From: Marinosulfonomonas sp.
Lineage (GTDB): Bacteria; Pseudomonadota; Alphaproteobacteria; Rhodobacterales; Rhodobacteraceae
Length of the DNA stretch: 14,076 nucleotides
NCBI GenBank assembly: GCA_026989405.1
Contig: JALSJL010000333.1
Span: 1 to 14,076, forward strand
Direction of reading: 5' to 3'
Part shown: positions 1-8,435 of the stretch, piece after piece
Layout of the letters: each line of letters opens with the position of its first letter
Numbering within the stretch: position 1 is the first letter of the stretch
The notes under the pieces: generated by a model
Seen by the model: only the letters and a program-made list of their open reading frames with translations
What the model was told of the DNA's origin: nothing
Databases searched by the model: none
Position numbers and translations under genes: made by a program

Positions 1-31
1 TGTTGGACCGGCAAGATTGAAAGGAAACGAC

Positions 32-2062
32 ATGGCAATCCTTCCCGTCCACAGCTTCGCGAAAGGCGGCTGGGTGGCCCCGGCAGCCGGCGCACGCCCC
101 ATCCGCAGTGCGGTAACCGGTGACACGATTGCCGAAGCCGGTAACGACGCGCTGGATTTCGCCGGCATGCTGGATTTCGCGCGCGAGACCGGCGGCCCCA
201 CATTGCGGGCGATGACTTTCCATGACCGCGCCCGCATGCTCAAGGCGTTGGCGCTTCATCTGGGCGAGCACAAGCAGCAGCTTTATGACCTGGCCTATGA
301 CACCGGGGCGACCCTGAGTGACAGCAAGATCGACATTGACGGCGGAATAGGCACTGTTTTTGTCATCGCATCCAAGGGCCGGCGCGAGATGCCGGACGAT
401 CAGGTCTATGTCGATGGCGACCCGGAAATGCTCAGCCGGAACGGCACATTTCAGGGCCTGCATGTCTGCACGCCGCTGCACGGCGTCGCGGTTCATGTCA
501 ACGCGTTCAACTTTCCGGTCTGGGGGATGCTGGAAAAGCTGGCGCCCACGCTTCTGGCCGGGGTGCCGGCAATCGTGAAACCGGCAACGGCGACCTGTTA
601 TGTCACCGAAGCCTGCGTGCGGCTGATCGCGCAAAGCGGCATCCTGCCTGACGGCGCGCTACAGATGATTGCGGGCGGCACGGGCGATCTGCTGGATCAT
701 CTGGGCGGGCAGGACGTGGTGAGCTTCACCGGCTCGCAAAACACGGCGCTGAAGCTGCGTTCGGCGCCGAACATTCTGAAAAACTCCGTCCGGTTCGTGG
801 CCGAGCAGGACAGCCTGAACGCCTCGATCCTGGGGCCGGATGTCGTGCCGGGATCGCCCGAGTTCGACCTTTTCGTGAAAGAAGTGCAGCGCGAAATGAC
901 GGTCAAGGCCGGGCAGAAATGCACTGCAATCCGGCGTATCATCGCGCCAGCCGAACAAGTCGGGCCGGTCATTGCCGCGATATCGCGCCGGCTTGCGAAA
1001 ACCACGGTCGGAGACCCGCGCCGGGACGCAACAAGAATGGGCGCTTTAGTCTCTAACGCGCAGAAAAACGATGTTCTCGACAAGGTTGCCATCTTGCGAA
1101 GCGAGGCCGACATGGTGTTCGGAGACCCCGAGAACTTCACGGTCGAGGGCTTGCAGGATGGCGCTTTCCTGCCGCCGATGCTGCTGCATTGCGCCGAGCC
1201 GGATCGCGCGCGCCGGGTGCACGACACCGAGGCCTTCGGGCCGGTCTCGACCGTCATGGGTTATCGCGACCTGGATCACGCCATCGATCTGGCAAACCGC
1301 GGCCAGGGCAGCCTTGTGGCCTCGGTCGTGACGGCATCGGGCGATGTGGCGCGCGCCGTCACGCTGGGTGCCGGGGCGTTCCATGGTCGGCTGTATTTCA
1401 ACAACGCCGCATCCATGTCCGAGGCAACCGGCCACGGATCACCACTGCCGCACATGGTGCACGGCGGTCCGGGGCGCGCCGGTGGTGGCGAAGAGCTGGG
1501 CGGCGTGCGTGGGGTGCTGCACTACATGCAAAGAACGGCGATACAGGGCGGCCCGGATATACTTTCCGCCGTGACCAACACCTGGCAACCGGGCGCGGCA
1601 GAAGGCGCCGCAAAGGCCCACCCTTTCACGCGCAACTTCAATGAACTGGCAATCGGTGAGACAATTCACACCGCGCCGCGCAAGGTGACGCTGGAGGATA
1701 TCGAGCACTTCGCCGCCTTCACCGGCGACAGGTTCTATGCCCACATGGATGAAGACGCGGCAGCTGCGAACCCGTTCTTTCCGGGTCGCGTTGCGCATGG
1801 ATATCTGCTGCTGTCCTTCGCGGCCGGACTGTTCGTTGAACCGGCGCCAGGACCGGTGCTGGCCAACACCGGGCTGGACAACCTTCGGTTCCTCAAACCC
1901 GTGGTGCCCGGTGACAGCATCAAGGTGAGGCTGACGGTCAGGAAGAAGACGCCGCGCAATGAAGACTATGGCGAAGTGCGCTGGCATGTGCGGCTGACAA
2001 ATCAGGATGATGAGGCGGTGGCCGAATATGAATTGCTGACCATGGTCGCATTCGAAAGCTGA
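32..2062 (+). CDS. paaZ: PaaZ: bifunctional oxepin-CoA hydrolase / 3-oxo-5,6-dehydrosuberyl-CoA semialdehyde dehydrogenase
   Basis: This cytoplasmic fusion enzyme of aerobic phenylacetate catabolism opens the oxepin-CoA ring and oxidises the resulting aldehyde. The roughly 520-residue N-terminal part is an aldehyde dehydrogenase: the catalytic Cys is at 297 in GQKCTAIRR and the general-base Glu at 258 in VAEQDSLN. The C-terminal part, about residues 535-676, is a MaoC-type (R)-hydratase domain with the D-x4-H dyad at Asp566 and His571 (GDRFYAH) and the GRVAHGYL motif. At 676 residues it is close to the full length known for E. coli PaaZ, so it looks intact. I chose ATG 32 because GAAAGGA at 19-25 is a well-spaced ribosome binding site; an in-frame TTG at 17 would leave no such site. 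Its own upstream region lies outside the window. paaX follows after 40 bases on the same strand, which fits a paa cluster. Confidence 0.95.
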   Translation: MAILPVHSFAKGGWVAPAAGARPIRSAVTGDTIAEAGNDALDFAGMLDFARETGGPTLRAMTFHDRARMLKALALHLGEHKQQLYDLAYDTGATLSDSKIDIDGGIGTVFVIASKGRREMPDDQVYVDGDPEMLSRNGTFQGLHVCTPLHGVAVHVNAFNFPVWGMLEKLAPTLLAGVPAIVKPATATCYVTEACVRLIAQSGILPDGALQMIAGGTGDLLDHLGGQDVVSFTGSQNTALKLRSAPNILKNSVRFVAEQDSLNASILGPDVVPGSPEFDLFVKEVQREMTVKAGQKCTAIRRIIAPAEQVGPVIAAISRRLAKTTVGDPRRDATRMGALVSNAQKNDVLDKVAILRSEADMVFGDPENFTVEGLQDGAFLPPMLLHCAEPDRARRVHDTEAFGPVSTVMGYRDLDHAIDLANRGQGSLVASVVTASGDVARAVTLGAGAFHGRLYFNNAASMSEATGHGSPLPHMVHGGPGRAGGGEELGGVRGVLHYMQRTAIQGGPDILSAVTNTWQPGAAEGAAKAHPFTRNFNELAIGETIHTAPRKVTLEDIEHFAAFTGDRFYAHMDEDAAAANPFFPGRVAHGYLLLSFAAGLFVEPAPGPVLANTGLDNLRFLKPVVPGDSIKVRLTVRKKTPRNEDYGEVRWHVRLTNQDDEAVAEYELLTMVAFES

Positions 2063-2102
2063 ACGCATGGCCAAGCGCCGTATGCCCGGCTAGAATGGAT
2101 GC

Positions 2103-2921
2103 ATGAGCCGAAACATGACATCCAGAACCCAGACGCTCATCGATCAGATGGTTGCCTTGGGGCCGCTCCGGGTCTGGTCTGTCATCATAACGATCTTCGG
2201 GGACTTCGCGCGCGGGCCTGGCGACTCGCTCTCGGCAGAGCGGCTCAGGGAGCTGACCGGGCGGATGGGAATACGCCCGGAATCGCTGCGGGTGGCGCTG
2301 CACAGGTTGCGAAAAGACGGCTGGATCACGACCAGACGGTGCGGTCGCAGCAGCGTCTACGAACTGACCGCCTGGGCCTTGTCGGAATGCAACGCTGCAC
2401 GGGCAAGGATCTATGCTCTGGCCCCGGCCGCCGGTTGCGATCCGGTGTTCATCGTCAGCGCGCCGCCGGATCCGGGCGGCGCAGCGTCTGGCCCGGACAC
2501 CCGGTTGACCGCAACCGCAGTCCAGATTGCGCCGCGGGTTGTTCTTGATTGCGTCAGCCAGCGGTCCGGCGATAGCCCGGATCTGGTGCTGAGCGCCGGT
2601 TCCGCAGACTTGCCGGATTGGGTTCGTCACAAGGTCGGGCCACCGGATCTGGTGTCGGGCTACGCGGCGTTTTGCGCCCTTTTGGGTCGAGTTGTCGACC
2701 ATCTGAACACCCAAGACCCGTCGCCCGACGAACGCGATGTCTTTCGCATTCTCACGATTCACCGGTGGCGCCAGTTGTTGCTGCGCCACCCGGACCTGCC
2801 GGCAGAGTATTTCCCGGATGGCTGGGAGGGCGAAAACTGCCGGGGGCTGGTGCAGTCGATACTTGCAATGACACCGGATCTGGTTGCCGTGTCCGGTGAA
2901 AGCGCCTCAGCCGTGACTTGA
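2103..2921 (+). CDS. paaX: PaaX: phenylacetic acid catabolism transcriptional repressor
   Basis: This is a 272-residue PaaX-family regulator. In characterised members the protein represses phenylacetate genes until it binds phenylacetyl-CoA. The N-terminal winged helix-turn-helix spans about residues 20-90 and includes the family-typical MGIRPESLRVALHRLRKDGWI-like stretch at 55-75. The C-terminal domain has the conserved RxLxxHRWRxLLLRxPxLPAEYFPxGWxG pattern near 220-255. ATG 2103 lies 40 bases after the paaZ stop with no strong ribosome binding site (only GGAT at about 2098), so translation may be weak or coupled; Met5 is the only nearby alternative. Placement directly behind paaZ supports control of the same pathway. 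A PaaX-like regulator of a different acyl-CoA pathway is possible but less likely here. Confidence 0.9.
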   Translation: MSRNMTSRTQTLIDQMVALGPLRVWSVIITIFGDFARGPGDSLSAERLRELTGRMGIRPESLRVALHRLRKDGWITTRRCGRSSVYELTAWALSECNAARARIYALAPAAGCDPVFIVSAPPDPGGAASGPDTRLTATAVQIAPRVVLDCVSQRSGDSPDLVLSAGSADLPDWVRHKVGPPDLVSGYAAFCALLGRVVDHLNTQDPSPDERDVFRILTIHRWRQLLLRHPDLPAEYFPDGWEGENCRGLVQSILAMTPDLVAVSGESASAVT

Positions 2922-2976
2922 ACAAGCGCAGCCATTGCGGCACTAGGGAGGCACTGTTCTTGCAGGAGTGCCCATT

Positions 2977-4011
2977 TTGGTATCCGATCGTGCCAACACG
3001 CCGAAACGCCCGCTGACGCTGCGCGATGTGTCCGAAGCGTCCGGCGTCAGTGAAATGACCGTATCGCGGGTGCTCAGAAATCGCGGTGACGTTTCGGCGC
3101 GCACCCGCGAAAAGGTTCTCCAGGCGGCCCGAACGCTTGGCTACGTCCCCAACAAGATCGCCGGCGCCCTGGCCTCACAGCGCGTCAATCTTGTGGCTGT
3201 GGTCATCCCGTCGCTGTCAAACATGGTATTCCCCGAAGTGCTGACCGGGATCACCCATGTGCTTGACGAAACCGATTTGCAGCCGGTCGTTGGCGTGACC
3301 AACTACAGCCCCGAGCGCGAAGAGAAGGTGTTGTACGAAATGCTGTCCTGGCGGCCGTCCGGCGTGATCGTGGCGGGGCTTGAACATAGCGATGCAAGCC
3401 GGACCATGCTGCAGGCTGCGGACATTCCGATTGTCGAGATCATGGATACCGACGGTGAGCCGATTGATACGGCTGTCGGAATCTCTCACCGCCGCGCGGG
3501 CCGTGAAATGGCACAAGAGATCATCGCGGCGGGATATCGCAAGATCGGATTTCTCGGGACAAAGATGCCGCTCGACCACCGGGCCCGGAAACGGTTTGAA
3601 GGGTTCACCGAGGCGCTTGCCAAATCGGGAATAGAAGTCGCTGATCAGGAGTTCTACTCGGGCGGCTCAGCCTTGCTGAAAGGCCGTGAAATGACCCGCG
3701 CAATTCTTGAGCGCACGCCCGATCTGGATTTCATATATTACTCGAACGACATGATCGGGGCCGGCGGGCTGCTGTATTGCCTCGAACAGGGGTTTGACAT
3801 CCCCGGCCGGATCGGGCTGGCGGGGTTCAACGGTGTTGAACTGCTGGATGGCCTGCCGCTCGGGCTTGCGACCATGGATGCCTGCCGTTTTGACATCGGC
3901 CAGAAGGCGGCCGGGGTGATCGCTGGCCGTGCGGCTGGCGGCCAGGCGCCGGAAAGCCGGGTTGTAGAGCTGACACCACGGCTGGAACCGGGCGATACGC
4001 TGCGTCGCTGA
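2977..4011 (+). CDS. LacI-family transcriptional regulator (GntR-of-E. coli-like), target unknown
   Basis: This is a repressor-type regulator of about 344 residues. The N-terminal LacI helix-turn-helix reads LTLRDVSEASGVSEMTVSRV at about residues 13-32, followed by the hinge helix (NKIAGALAS, about 59-67) and a periplasmic-binding-protein-like sensor domain with YYSNDMIGAGGL and GLAGFNG motifs. The overall style resembles gluconate-type LacI regulators; the ligand cannot be read from the sequence. The start is uncertain. TTG 2977 has AGGAG at 2964-2968 with 8-base spacing, whereas GTG 2968, three codons earlier, overlaps that same AGGAG and so lacks a usable site. The gene sits 55 bases after paaX and 94 bases before glpD, all on one strand. 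It could regulate glpDK, itself or a distant sugar-acid pathway; position alone does not decide. Confidence 0.88.
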   Translation: MVSDRANTPKRPLTLRDVSEASGVSEMTVSRVLRNRGDVSARTREKVLQAARTLGYVPNKIAGALASQRVNLVAVVIPSLSNMVFPEVLTGITHVLDETDLQPVVGVTNYSPEREEKVLYEMLSWRPSGVIVAGLEHSDASRTMLQAADIPIVEIMDTDGEPIDTAVGISHRRAGREMAQEIIAAGYRKIGFLGTKMPLDHRARKRFEGFTEALAKSGIEVADQEFYSGGSALLKGREMTRAILERTPDLDFIYYSNDMIGAGGLLYCLEQGFDIPGRIGLAGFNGVELLDGLPLGLATMDACRFDIGQKAAGVIAGRAAGGQAPESRVVELTPRLEPGDTLRR

Positions 4012-4016
4012 AGCGG

Positions 4017-4041
4017 GATTTGCCCGATTTGCACCGATTGC
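4017..4041 (+). promoter_or_regulatory. Three phased GATT(T)GC repeats upstream of glpD
   Basis: GATTTGC (4017), GATTTGC (4026) and GATTGC (4036) lie 9 and 10 bases apart, about one helical turn, and end two bases before the candidate -35 element of glpD. Such phasing is what a cooperatively binding regulator would need. No binding protein can be named from sequence; the adjacent LacI-type regulator is one candidate, although LacI proteins normally use palindromes. Confidence 0.4.
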
Positions 4042-4043
4042 GC

Positions 4044-4073
4044 TTGACGCTGGCGGTGGCGTGCAAAAGATAT
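4044..4073 (+). promoter_or_regulatory. Possible sigma70-type promoter for glpD-glpK
   Basis: TTGACG at 4044-4049 is a good -35 hexamer (5 of 6). About 16-18 bases further on is a poor -10 (AAAGAT/AGATAT within 4066-4073). It lies 33-60 bases upstream of the glpD start in the 94-base gap after the LacI-type gene. The weak -10 suggests dependence on an activator or an imprecise call. Confidence 0.4.
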
Positions 4074-4105
4074 CGGGAAACCAAATGCAATGAACTGGCA
4101 AACAA

Positions 4106-5638
4106 ATGGCTTCTGAAGAACCCGGCGACGCGCCGGTTGATATTTTCATCATTGGCGGCGGTGTGAACGGGTGCGGCATCGCACGCGATGCGGCGGGGCG
4201 CGGGATGTCTGTCACGCTGGCCGAACAGGGCGACCTTGCGCAGGGCACGTCCTCCGCCGCGACCAAGCTGTTTCATGGCGGGCTGCGTTACCTGGAGTTC
4301 TACGAGTTTCGGCTGGTGCGCGAGGCGCTGATCGAACGCGAAACGCTGCTGAAGGCGATGCCGCACATCAGTTGGCCGTTGCGGTTCGTGCTGCCTTACC
4401 ACAAGGGGCTTCGCCCGCGCTGGCTGATCCGGCTTGGCCTGTTCATTTACGACCATCTTGGCGGGCGCAAGATCCTGCCGCCGACCCGCACGTTGAACTT
4501 GCGGACCCATCCGACGGGTGCGGCCCTGAAACCCGAGTTTGTCACCGGATTTGAATATTCCGATTGCTGGGTGCAGGACGCGCGGCTGGTATCCCTGAAT
4601 GCACGCGATGCAAATGAGCGCGGCGCGAAAATCCTGACACGCCACCGGGTTGTCGGGGCTGAACGCCGCGAAGGTCTCTGGACCGTGGCGGTGGAAGACC
4701 TTTCCGCCGGCAAGACAAAACACATTCGTGCGCGTTGCCTCGTGAATGCCGCGGGCCCCTGGGTCAGCGAGGTGATCGAAGAACGGCTGGGCATCAAGTC
4801 TCGCGAAAAGACGCGCCTGGTGCGCGGCAGCCATATCGTGACGCGGCGCCTGTTCGATCACGAGCAGCCCTACATCCTGCAAGGTAGCGACAACCGCGTG
4901 GTGTTTGCCATTCCCTATGAAGACGACTTCACCTTGATCGGCACCACCGATGTCGACCACGACGGCCCGCCGGGCGAAGCCTACTGCACGGATGAAGAAA
5001 AGGACTACCTGTGCAACTTCGTGTCCGAATATTTTCGCGAACCCGTCACCCGGAAGGATATCGTCTGGACATATTCCGGCATCCGCCCGCTATATGATGA
5101 CGGCGCCTCATCGGCCACCGAGGCCACACGCGACTATGTTCTGTCGCTCGATGCCGGCGGTGCTGCACCCTTGTTGAACATCTTCGGCGGCAAGATCACG
5201 ACCTATCGCAAGCTGGCGGAATCGGCGATGGAAAAGATCGGGCAGGTTGTGGATGTGCCCGCCGGAAACTGGACGGCCGGCGTGCCGCTTCCCGGGGGCG
5301 ATTTTCCGGTCGATGGCGTGGCGGCGCTGATCGAGCGGCTGAAGGCCGACTACCCGTTCCTGTCGCACGTCTGGGCGCGCCGGCTTGTGCGCTGCTATGG
5401 AACCGAAGCGCGCAAGGTGCTGGGTGACGCCCGGCAGGCAGCGGACCTCGGACGCGATTTCGGGGCCACGCTCAGCGAAGCCGAAGTGCGCTGGCTGATG
5501 AAAATGGAATTTGCCCGCGCGGCTGAAGATATACTGTGGCGACGCACCAAGTTGGGCCTGCACATGGATGCCGAGCAGATCGCGGCCTTTGAATCCTGGA
5601 TGGACGGCGCCACCAAACAGTTGGAGGCCACCGCATGA
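4106..5638 (+). CDS. glpD: GlpD: aerobic glycerol-3-phosphate dehydrogenase
   Basis: This membrane-associated FAD enzyme oxidises sn-glycerol 3-phosphate to dihydroxyacetone phosphate and passes electrons to quinone. The N-terminal Rossmann motif IIGGGVNGCG has its glycines at 17, 19 and 22, with the FAD-ribose-binding acidic residue at Glu40. It is followed by the family signature TSSAATKLFHGGLRYLE (48-64), a central DAO domain with GTTDVDHDGPPG, and a C-terminal helical domain with ARRLVRCYG and the EFARAAEDILWRRTKLGL stretch. The 510 residues match the E. coli family length. ATG 4106 has no evident ribosome binding site, but the only closer upstream ATG in frame (4085) runs into a stop after one codon. 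glpK follows with a 4-base overlap, so the two are co-transcribed and translationally coupled. Confidence 0.96.
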   Translation: MASEEPGDAPVDIFIIGGGVNGCGIARDAAGRGMSVTLAEQGDLAQGTSSAATKLFHGGLRYLEFYEFRLVREALIERETLLKAMPHISWPLRFVLPYHKGLRPRWLIRLGLFIYDHLGGRKILPPTRTLNLRTHPTGAALKPEFVTGFEYSDCWVQDARLVSLNARDANERGAKILTRHRVVGAERREGLWTVAVEDLSAGKTKHIRARCLVNAAGPWVSEVIEERLGIKSREKTRLVRGSHIVTRRLFDHEQPYILQGSDNRVVFAIPYEDDFTLIGTTDVDHDGPPGEAYCTDEEKDYLCNFVSEYFREPVTRKDIVWTYSGIRPLYDDGASSATEATRDYVLSLDAGGAAPLLNIFGGKITTYRKLAESAMEKIGQVVDVPAGNWTAGVPLPGGDFPVDGVAALIERLKADYPFLSHVWARRLVRCYGTEARKVLGDARQAADLGRDFGATLSEAEVRWLMKMEFARAAEDILWRRTKLGLHMDAEQIAAFESWMDGATKQLEATA

Positions 5639-7125
5639 AACACGTTCTGGCGATCGATCAGGGAACAACCTCGAGCCGGGCGATCCTGTTCGATGAAAAA
5701 CTGCGTATCGCCGGGATGGAGCAGCAGGAGTTCACCCAGCATTTCCCGCAATCGGGCTGGGTTGAGCATGACCCGGATGACATCTGGCGCACCACGCTGG
5801 AAACCTGTCGCAAGGTGATGGGGAAACTCCCCGGTGGTGGCGTGAATGTTGCGGCCATCGGCATCACCAACCAACGCGAGACCACGCTGGTCTGGGACGC
5901 GGACACCGGCGAATGCGTGCACCGTGCGATCGTCTGGCAGGACAGGCGCACCGCCGACATTTGTCGGGGGCTGAAACAGCGCGGGCTGGAAGAGACGATC
6001 ATCTCGCGTACCGGATTGCTTCTTGATCCCTATTTTTCCGGCACCAAGGTCAAGTGGATTCTCGACAATGTCGAAGGCGCGCGGGCGCGGGCCGACGCCG
6101 GCAAGCTGCGCTTTGGCACGGTTGACTGCTACCTGATCTGGCGCCTGACCGGCGGCGAGGTGCATGCAACCGACGCAACCAACGCTGCACGCACCATGCT
6201 GTTTGACATCCGCAACGGACAATGGGACGCCGAGATTTGCGCAGAACTCGGTGTGCCCCTGTCGATGCTGCCCGACGTGCGAGATTGCGCGGCCGAGTTC
6301 GGTGTCACTGATGCAGGGCTTTTTGGCCATGCCATCCCGATTCTGGGGGTCGCCGGAGACCAGCAGGCGGCCACCATCGGGCAGGCGTGCTTTGAGCGCG
6401 GAATGATGAAATCGACCTATGGCACGGGCTGCTTTGCGTTGCTCAATACCGGCGATCAGATGGTGCGTTCGCACAACCGTTTGCTGACCACGATTGCCTA
6501 CCAGCTGGACGGCAAGCGCACCTATGCGCTGGAAGGCTCGATCTTCATTGCCGGGGCCGTGGTGCAGTGGCTGCGCGACGGGCTGGGGATCATCGCGGAT
6601 GCCGCCGAAACGCAAGCGCTGGCCGAAAAGGCCGACCCGAACCAGCATGTCTACCTCGTGCCGGCCTTCACCGGGCTTGGCGCGCCCTATTGGGACGCCG
6701 AGGCGCGCGGGGCGATCTACGGCCTCACGCGTGGCACCGGCCCGGCCGAATTTTCGCGCGCGGCGCTGGAAAGCGTCGGCTATCAGACGCGCGACCTGCT
6801 GGAAGCCATGCGCGCCGATTGGGGCGCCGAGGGCGGCGGGACGCTGCGGGTTGACGGCGGCATGTCGGCATCCGACTGGGCGATGCAGTTTCTGGCCGAT
6901 ATCACCGGTGCGCCGGTAGACAGGCCGGCGGTGCTGGAAACAACCGCGCTGGGTGCGGCGTGGCTTGCGGGAATGCGCGCGGGCATTTACCCGGACCAGG
7001 CAGGGTTTGCGAAAACCTGGGCCGTCGACACGACCTATTCCTCAACCATGGACACGGCGACCCGCGAAACGAAATACGCGGGCTGGAAAGACGCTGTTGC
7101 GCGAACGCTCAGCAATAGAGACTGA
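5635..7125 (+). CDS. glpK: GlpK: glycerol kinase
   Basis: This FGGY-family kinase converts glycerol and ATP to sn-glycerol 3-phosphate, the substrate of GlpD. Visible elements are the N-terminal phosphate loop IDQGTTSSR (Asp8-Arg15), the glycerol-binding Arg81-Glu82 (TNQRETT), Tyr133 in DPYFSGTKVKW, and the catalytic base Asp242 in GVAGDQQAATIGQ. The ATP-binding half has STYGTGCF, GLGAPYW and the RVDGGMSASDW motif. The 496 residues match the usual length. The start overlaps the glpD stop as ATGA, with a strong GGAGG at 5623-5627 and 7-base spacing. No glycerol facilitator (glpF) is next to it. The gene ends 3 bases before the stop codon of the convergent puuB, leaving no room for an intergenic terminator. 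Confidence 0.97.
   Translation: MKHVLAIDQGTTSSRAILFDEKLRIAGMEQQEFTQHFPQSGWVEHDPDDIWRTTLETCRKVMGKLPGGGVNVAAIGITNQRETTLVWDADTGECVHRAIVWQDRRTADICRGLKQRGLEETIISRTGLLLDPYFSGTKVKWILDNVEGARARADAGKLRFGTVDCYLIWRLTGGEVHATDATNAARTMLFDIRNGQWDAEICAELGVPLSMLPDVRDCAAEFGVTDAGLFGHAIPILGVAGDQQAATIGQACFERGMMKSTYGTGCFALLNTGDQMVRSHNRLLTTIAYQLDGKRTYALEGSIFIAGAVVQWLRDGLGIIADAAETQALAEKADPNQHVYLVPAFTGLGAPYWDAEARGAIYGLTRGTGPAEFSRAALESVGYQTRDLLEAMRADWGAEGGGTLRVDGGMSASDWAMQFLADITGAPVDRPAVLETTALGAAWLAGMRAGIYPDQAGFAKTWAVDTTYSSTMDTATRETKYAGWKDAVARTLSNRD
7115..7124 (-). repeat. Reverse-orientation copy of the YAGTSTCTAW word (CAGTCTCTAT)
   Basis: This is the only copy found on the - strand and it carries C in place of G at the degenerate position. 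On the + strand it covers the last codons and stop of glpK, including an AGA arginine codon, within the glpK/puuB convergence point. Confidence 0.3.
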
Positions 7126-7128
7126 TAT

Positions 7129-8430
7129 TCACAGCTTGTCACGCAGCGAAAACCAGGCCATCGCCAACACGAGAAGGGGCCAGCGCATGGCTGCACCGCC
7201 GGGAAACCGCCTGGTGGGCACGCTGGCCATCAGGTCGAACTTTTCGGCCTGCCCGGCAATGGCCTCGGCCGCGATCTTGCCGCCGAGCGTCGCCAGCGCG
7301 ACCCCGTGGCCGGAATAGCCGCTGGCGTTCAGGATATTACCGGCCAGCCTGTCGAAATACGGCATTCGGTTCATGGTTATCCCCAGCGTCCCGCCCCAGG
7401 CATAGTCGATACGCACGCCTTTCAGTTGCGGGTAAATCTCGGCCATTGGCTTGCGGACCAGCCCGGCAATGTCGCGCGGAAAGCGGTAGCCATAGCTTTC
7501 GCCGCCGCCAAACAGCATCCGGCGGTCTTCGGACAGGCGAAAGTAGTTGATCACGAACTTGCTGTCCGCGACCGCGTGGTTTTCGCGGATCAGGTCCTGC
7601 GCCGCGCTTTCGCTCAGCGGTTCGGTCGCCACGATGAAGTTGTTGATCGGCATCACCCGCGCGGCGACCTTGCCGTTCAGCTTGCCGATGTAGCCGTTGC
7701 AGCCGAGCACGACAAAATCGGCACTGACCGACGCTTTCGCGGTCTGAATTCTGGCCGGTGACGTTTCGGAAACGTCACTAACGCGGGTGTTTTCGTAGAT
7801 CCGGACCCCGGCATCGGCCGCCGCGCGGGCCAGGCCAAGCGCAAACCGCAGGGGGTGAATATGCCCGCCGCCCATATCGAGAACCCCGCCATGGTAGGCC
7901 GGAGAGCCAACCAGGTGCCGTATCTCGTCCCGGTCCAGGGCGCGCATCCTGTCGTAGCCGTATTCAACCTGCATCTTGCGCGCATAGGTGTGGCTGTGCG
8001 GCACGAAACGGGCCCGGTGGTCGGCGTGGATCACGCCGTCGGCAAACCGGATGCCCATGTGGTTTTCGGTGATCAGATCGCGCACCAGCTGCACTGATTC
8101 CAGGGACAGATCCCACAGGGCGCGGGCGCGCTCGCGGCCAACGAGCTTTTCCAGGTCGTCCTGCTCCAGCCGTTGCCCGGTGCCGACCTGGCCGCCATTG
8201 CGCCCGGATGCGCCAAAGCCCACGCGCTGGGCTTCCAGCAAGACCACGTCATAGCCCTTTTGCGCCAGGTGCAATGCCGCCGACAGGCCGGTGAACCCGC
8301 CGCCGACCACGCAGACATCGCAGCGCAGATCGCCGGTCGCACCGGGGAAGGGCTCAAGCGCCTCGGCGCTTGCGGCATACCAGGAAGGCGGGTATTCGCC
8401 GGGGCGGTCGTTGGCGGCAAGGATGTCCAT
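7129..8430 (-). CDS. puuB: PuuB/PauB-like FAD-dependent oxidoreductase (probable gamma-glutamylputrescine oxidase)
   Basis: This 433-residue DAO-family flavoprotein is expected to oxidise gamma-glutamylputrescine to gamma-glutamyl-aminobutyraldehyde, ammonia and hydrogen peroxide. The dinucleotide-binding motif CDVCVVGGGFTGLSAA is at 37-52, the acidic ribose ligand at Glu66, and the GFGASGRNGGQV motif (71-82) is typical of the PuuB/OrdL group. The C-terminal FAD signature includes LFGGGESYGYRF and NASGYSGHGVALATLGG. It is last in the leftward puuA-spuC-puuB set and starts 5 bases after the aminotransferase stop, with only a weak GGGATAGG upstream, so translational coupling is likely. Other members of this fold oxidise other amines or amino acids; the PuuA neighbour is the main reason for the assignment. 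Confidence 0.85.
   Translation of the reverse strand: MDILAANDRPGEYPPSWYAASAEALEPFPGATGDLRCDVCVVGGGFTGLSAALHLAQKGYDVVLLEAQRVGFGASGRNGGQVGTGQRLEQDDLEKLVGRERARALWDLSLESVQLVRDLITENHMGIRFADGVIHADHRARFVPHSHTYARKMQVEYGYDRMRALDRDEIRHLVGSPAYHGGVLDMGGGHIHPLRFALGLARAAADAGVRIYENTRVSDVSETSPARIQTAKASVSADFVVLGCNGYIGKLNGKVAARVMPINNFIVATEPLSESAAQDLIRENHAVADSKFVINYFRLSEDRRMLFGGGESYGYRFPRDIAGLVRKPMAEIYPQLKGVRIDYAWGGTLGITMNRMPYFDRLAGNILNASGYSGHGVALATLGGKIAAEAIAGQAEKFDLMASVPTRRFPGGAAMRWPLLVLAMAWFSLRDKL
7758..7778. repeat. 21-base perfect palindrome inside puuB
   Basis: Arms GTGACGTTTC and GAAACGTCAC flank a single central G. In puuB the site encodes Val-Ser-Asp-Val-Ser-Glu-Thr-Ser. As RNA it could fold into an 8-bp stem with a 5-base loop. 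No T-run follows on either strand, so it is not an intrinsic terminator. The form is that of a dimeric-regulator binding site, but it sits about 650 bases inside the gene. Confidence 0.5.
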
Positions 8431-8435
8431 CCGGC

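Noticed and set aside
2686..2701. Small inverted repeat GGTCGA/TCGACC inside paaX
   Set aside because: Six-base arms with a 4-base spacer inside coding sequence are expected several times in a GC-rich window of this length.
3827..4960. Long - strand frames over the LacI-type gene and glpD, and over glpD/glpK (5395-6648)
   Set aside because: They span two unrelated genes and the intergenic gap in the antisense direction, with low-complexity Arg/Pro/Ala-rich translations and no start signals.
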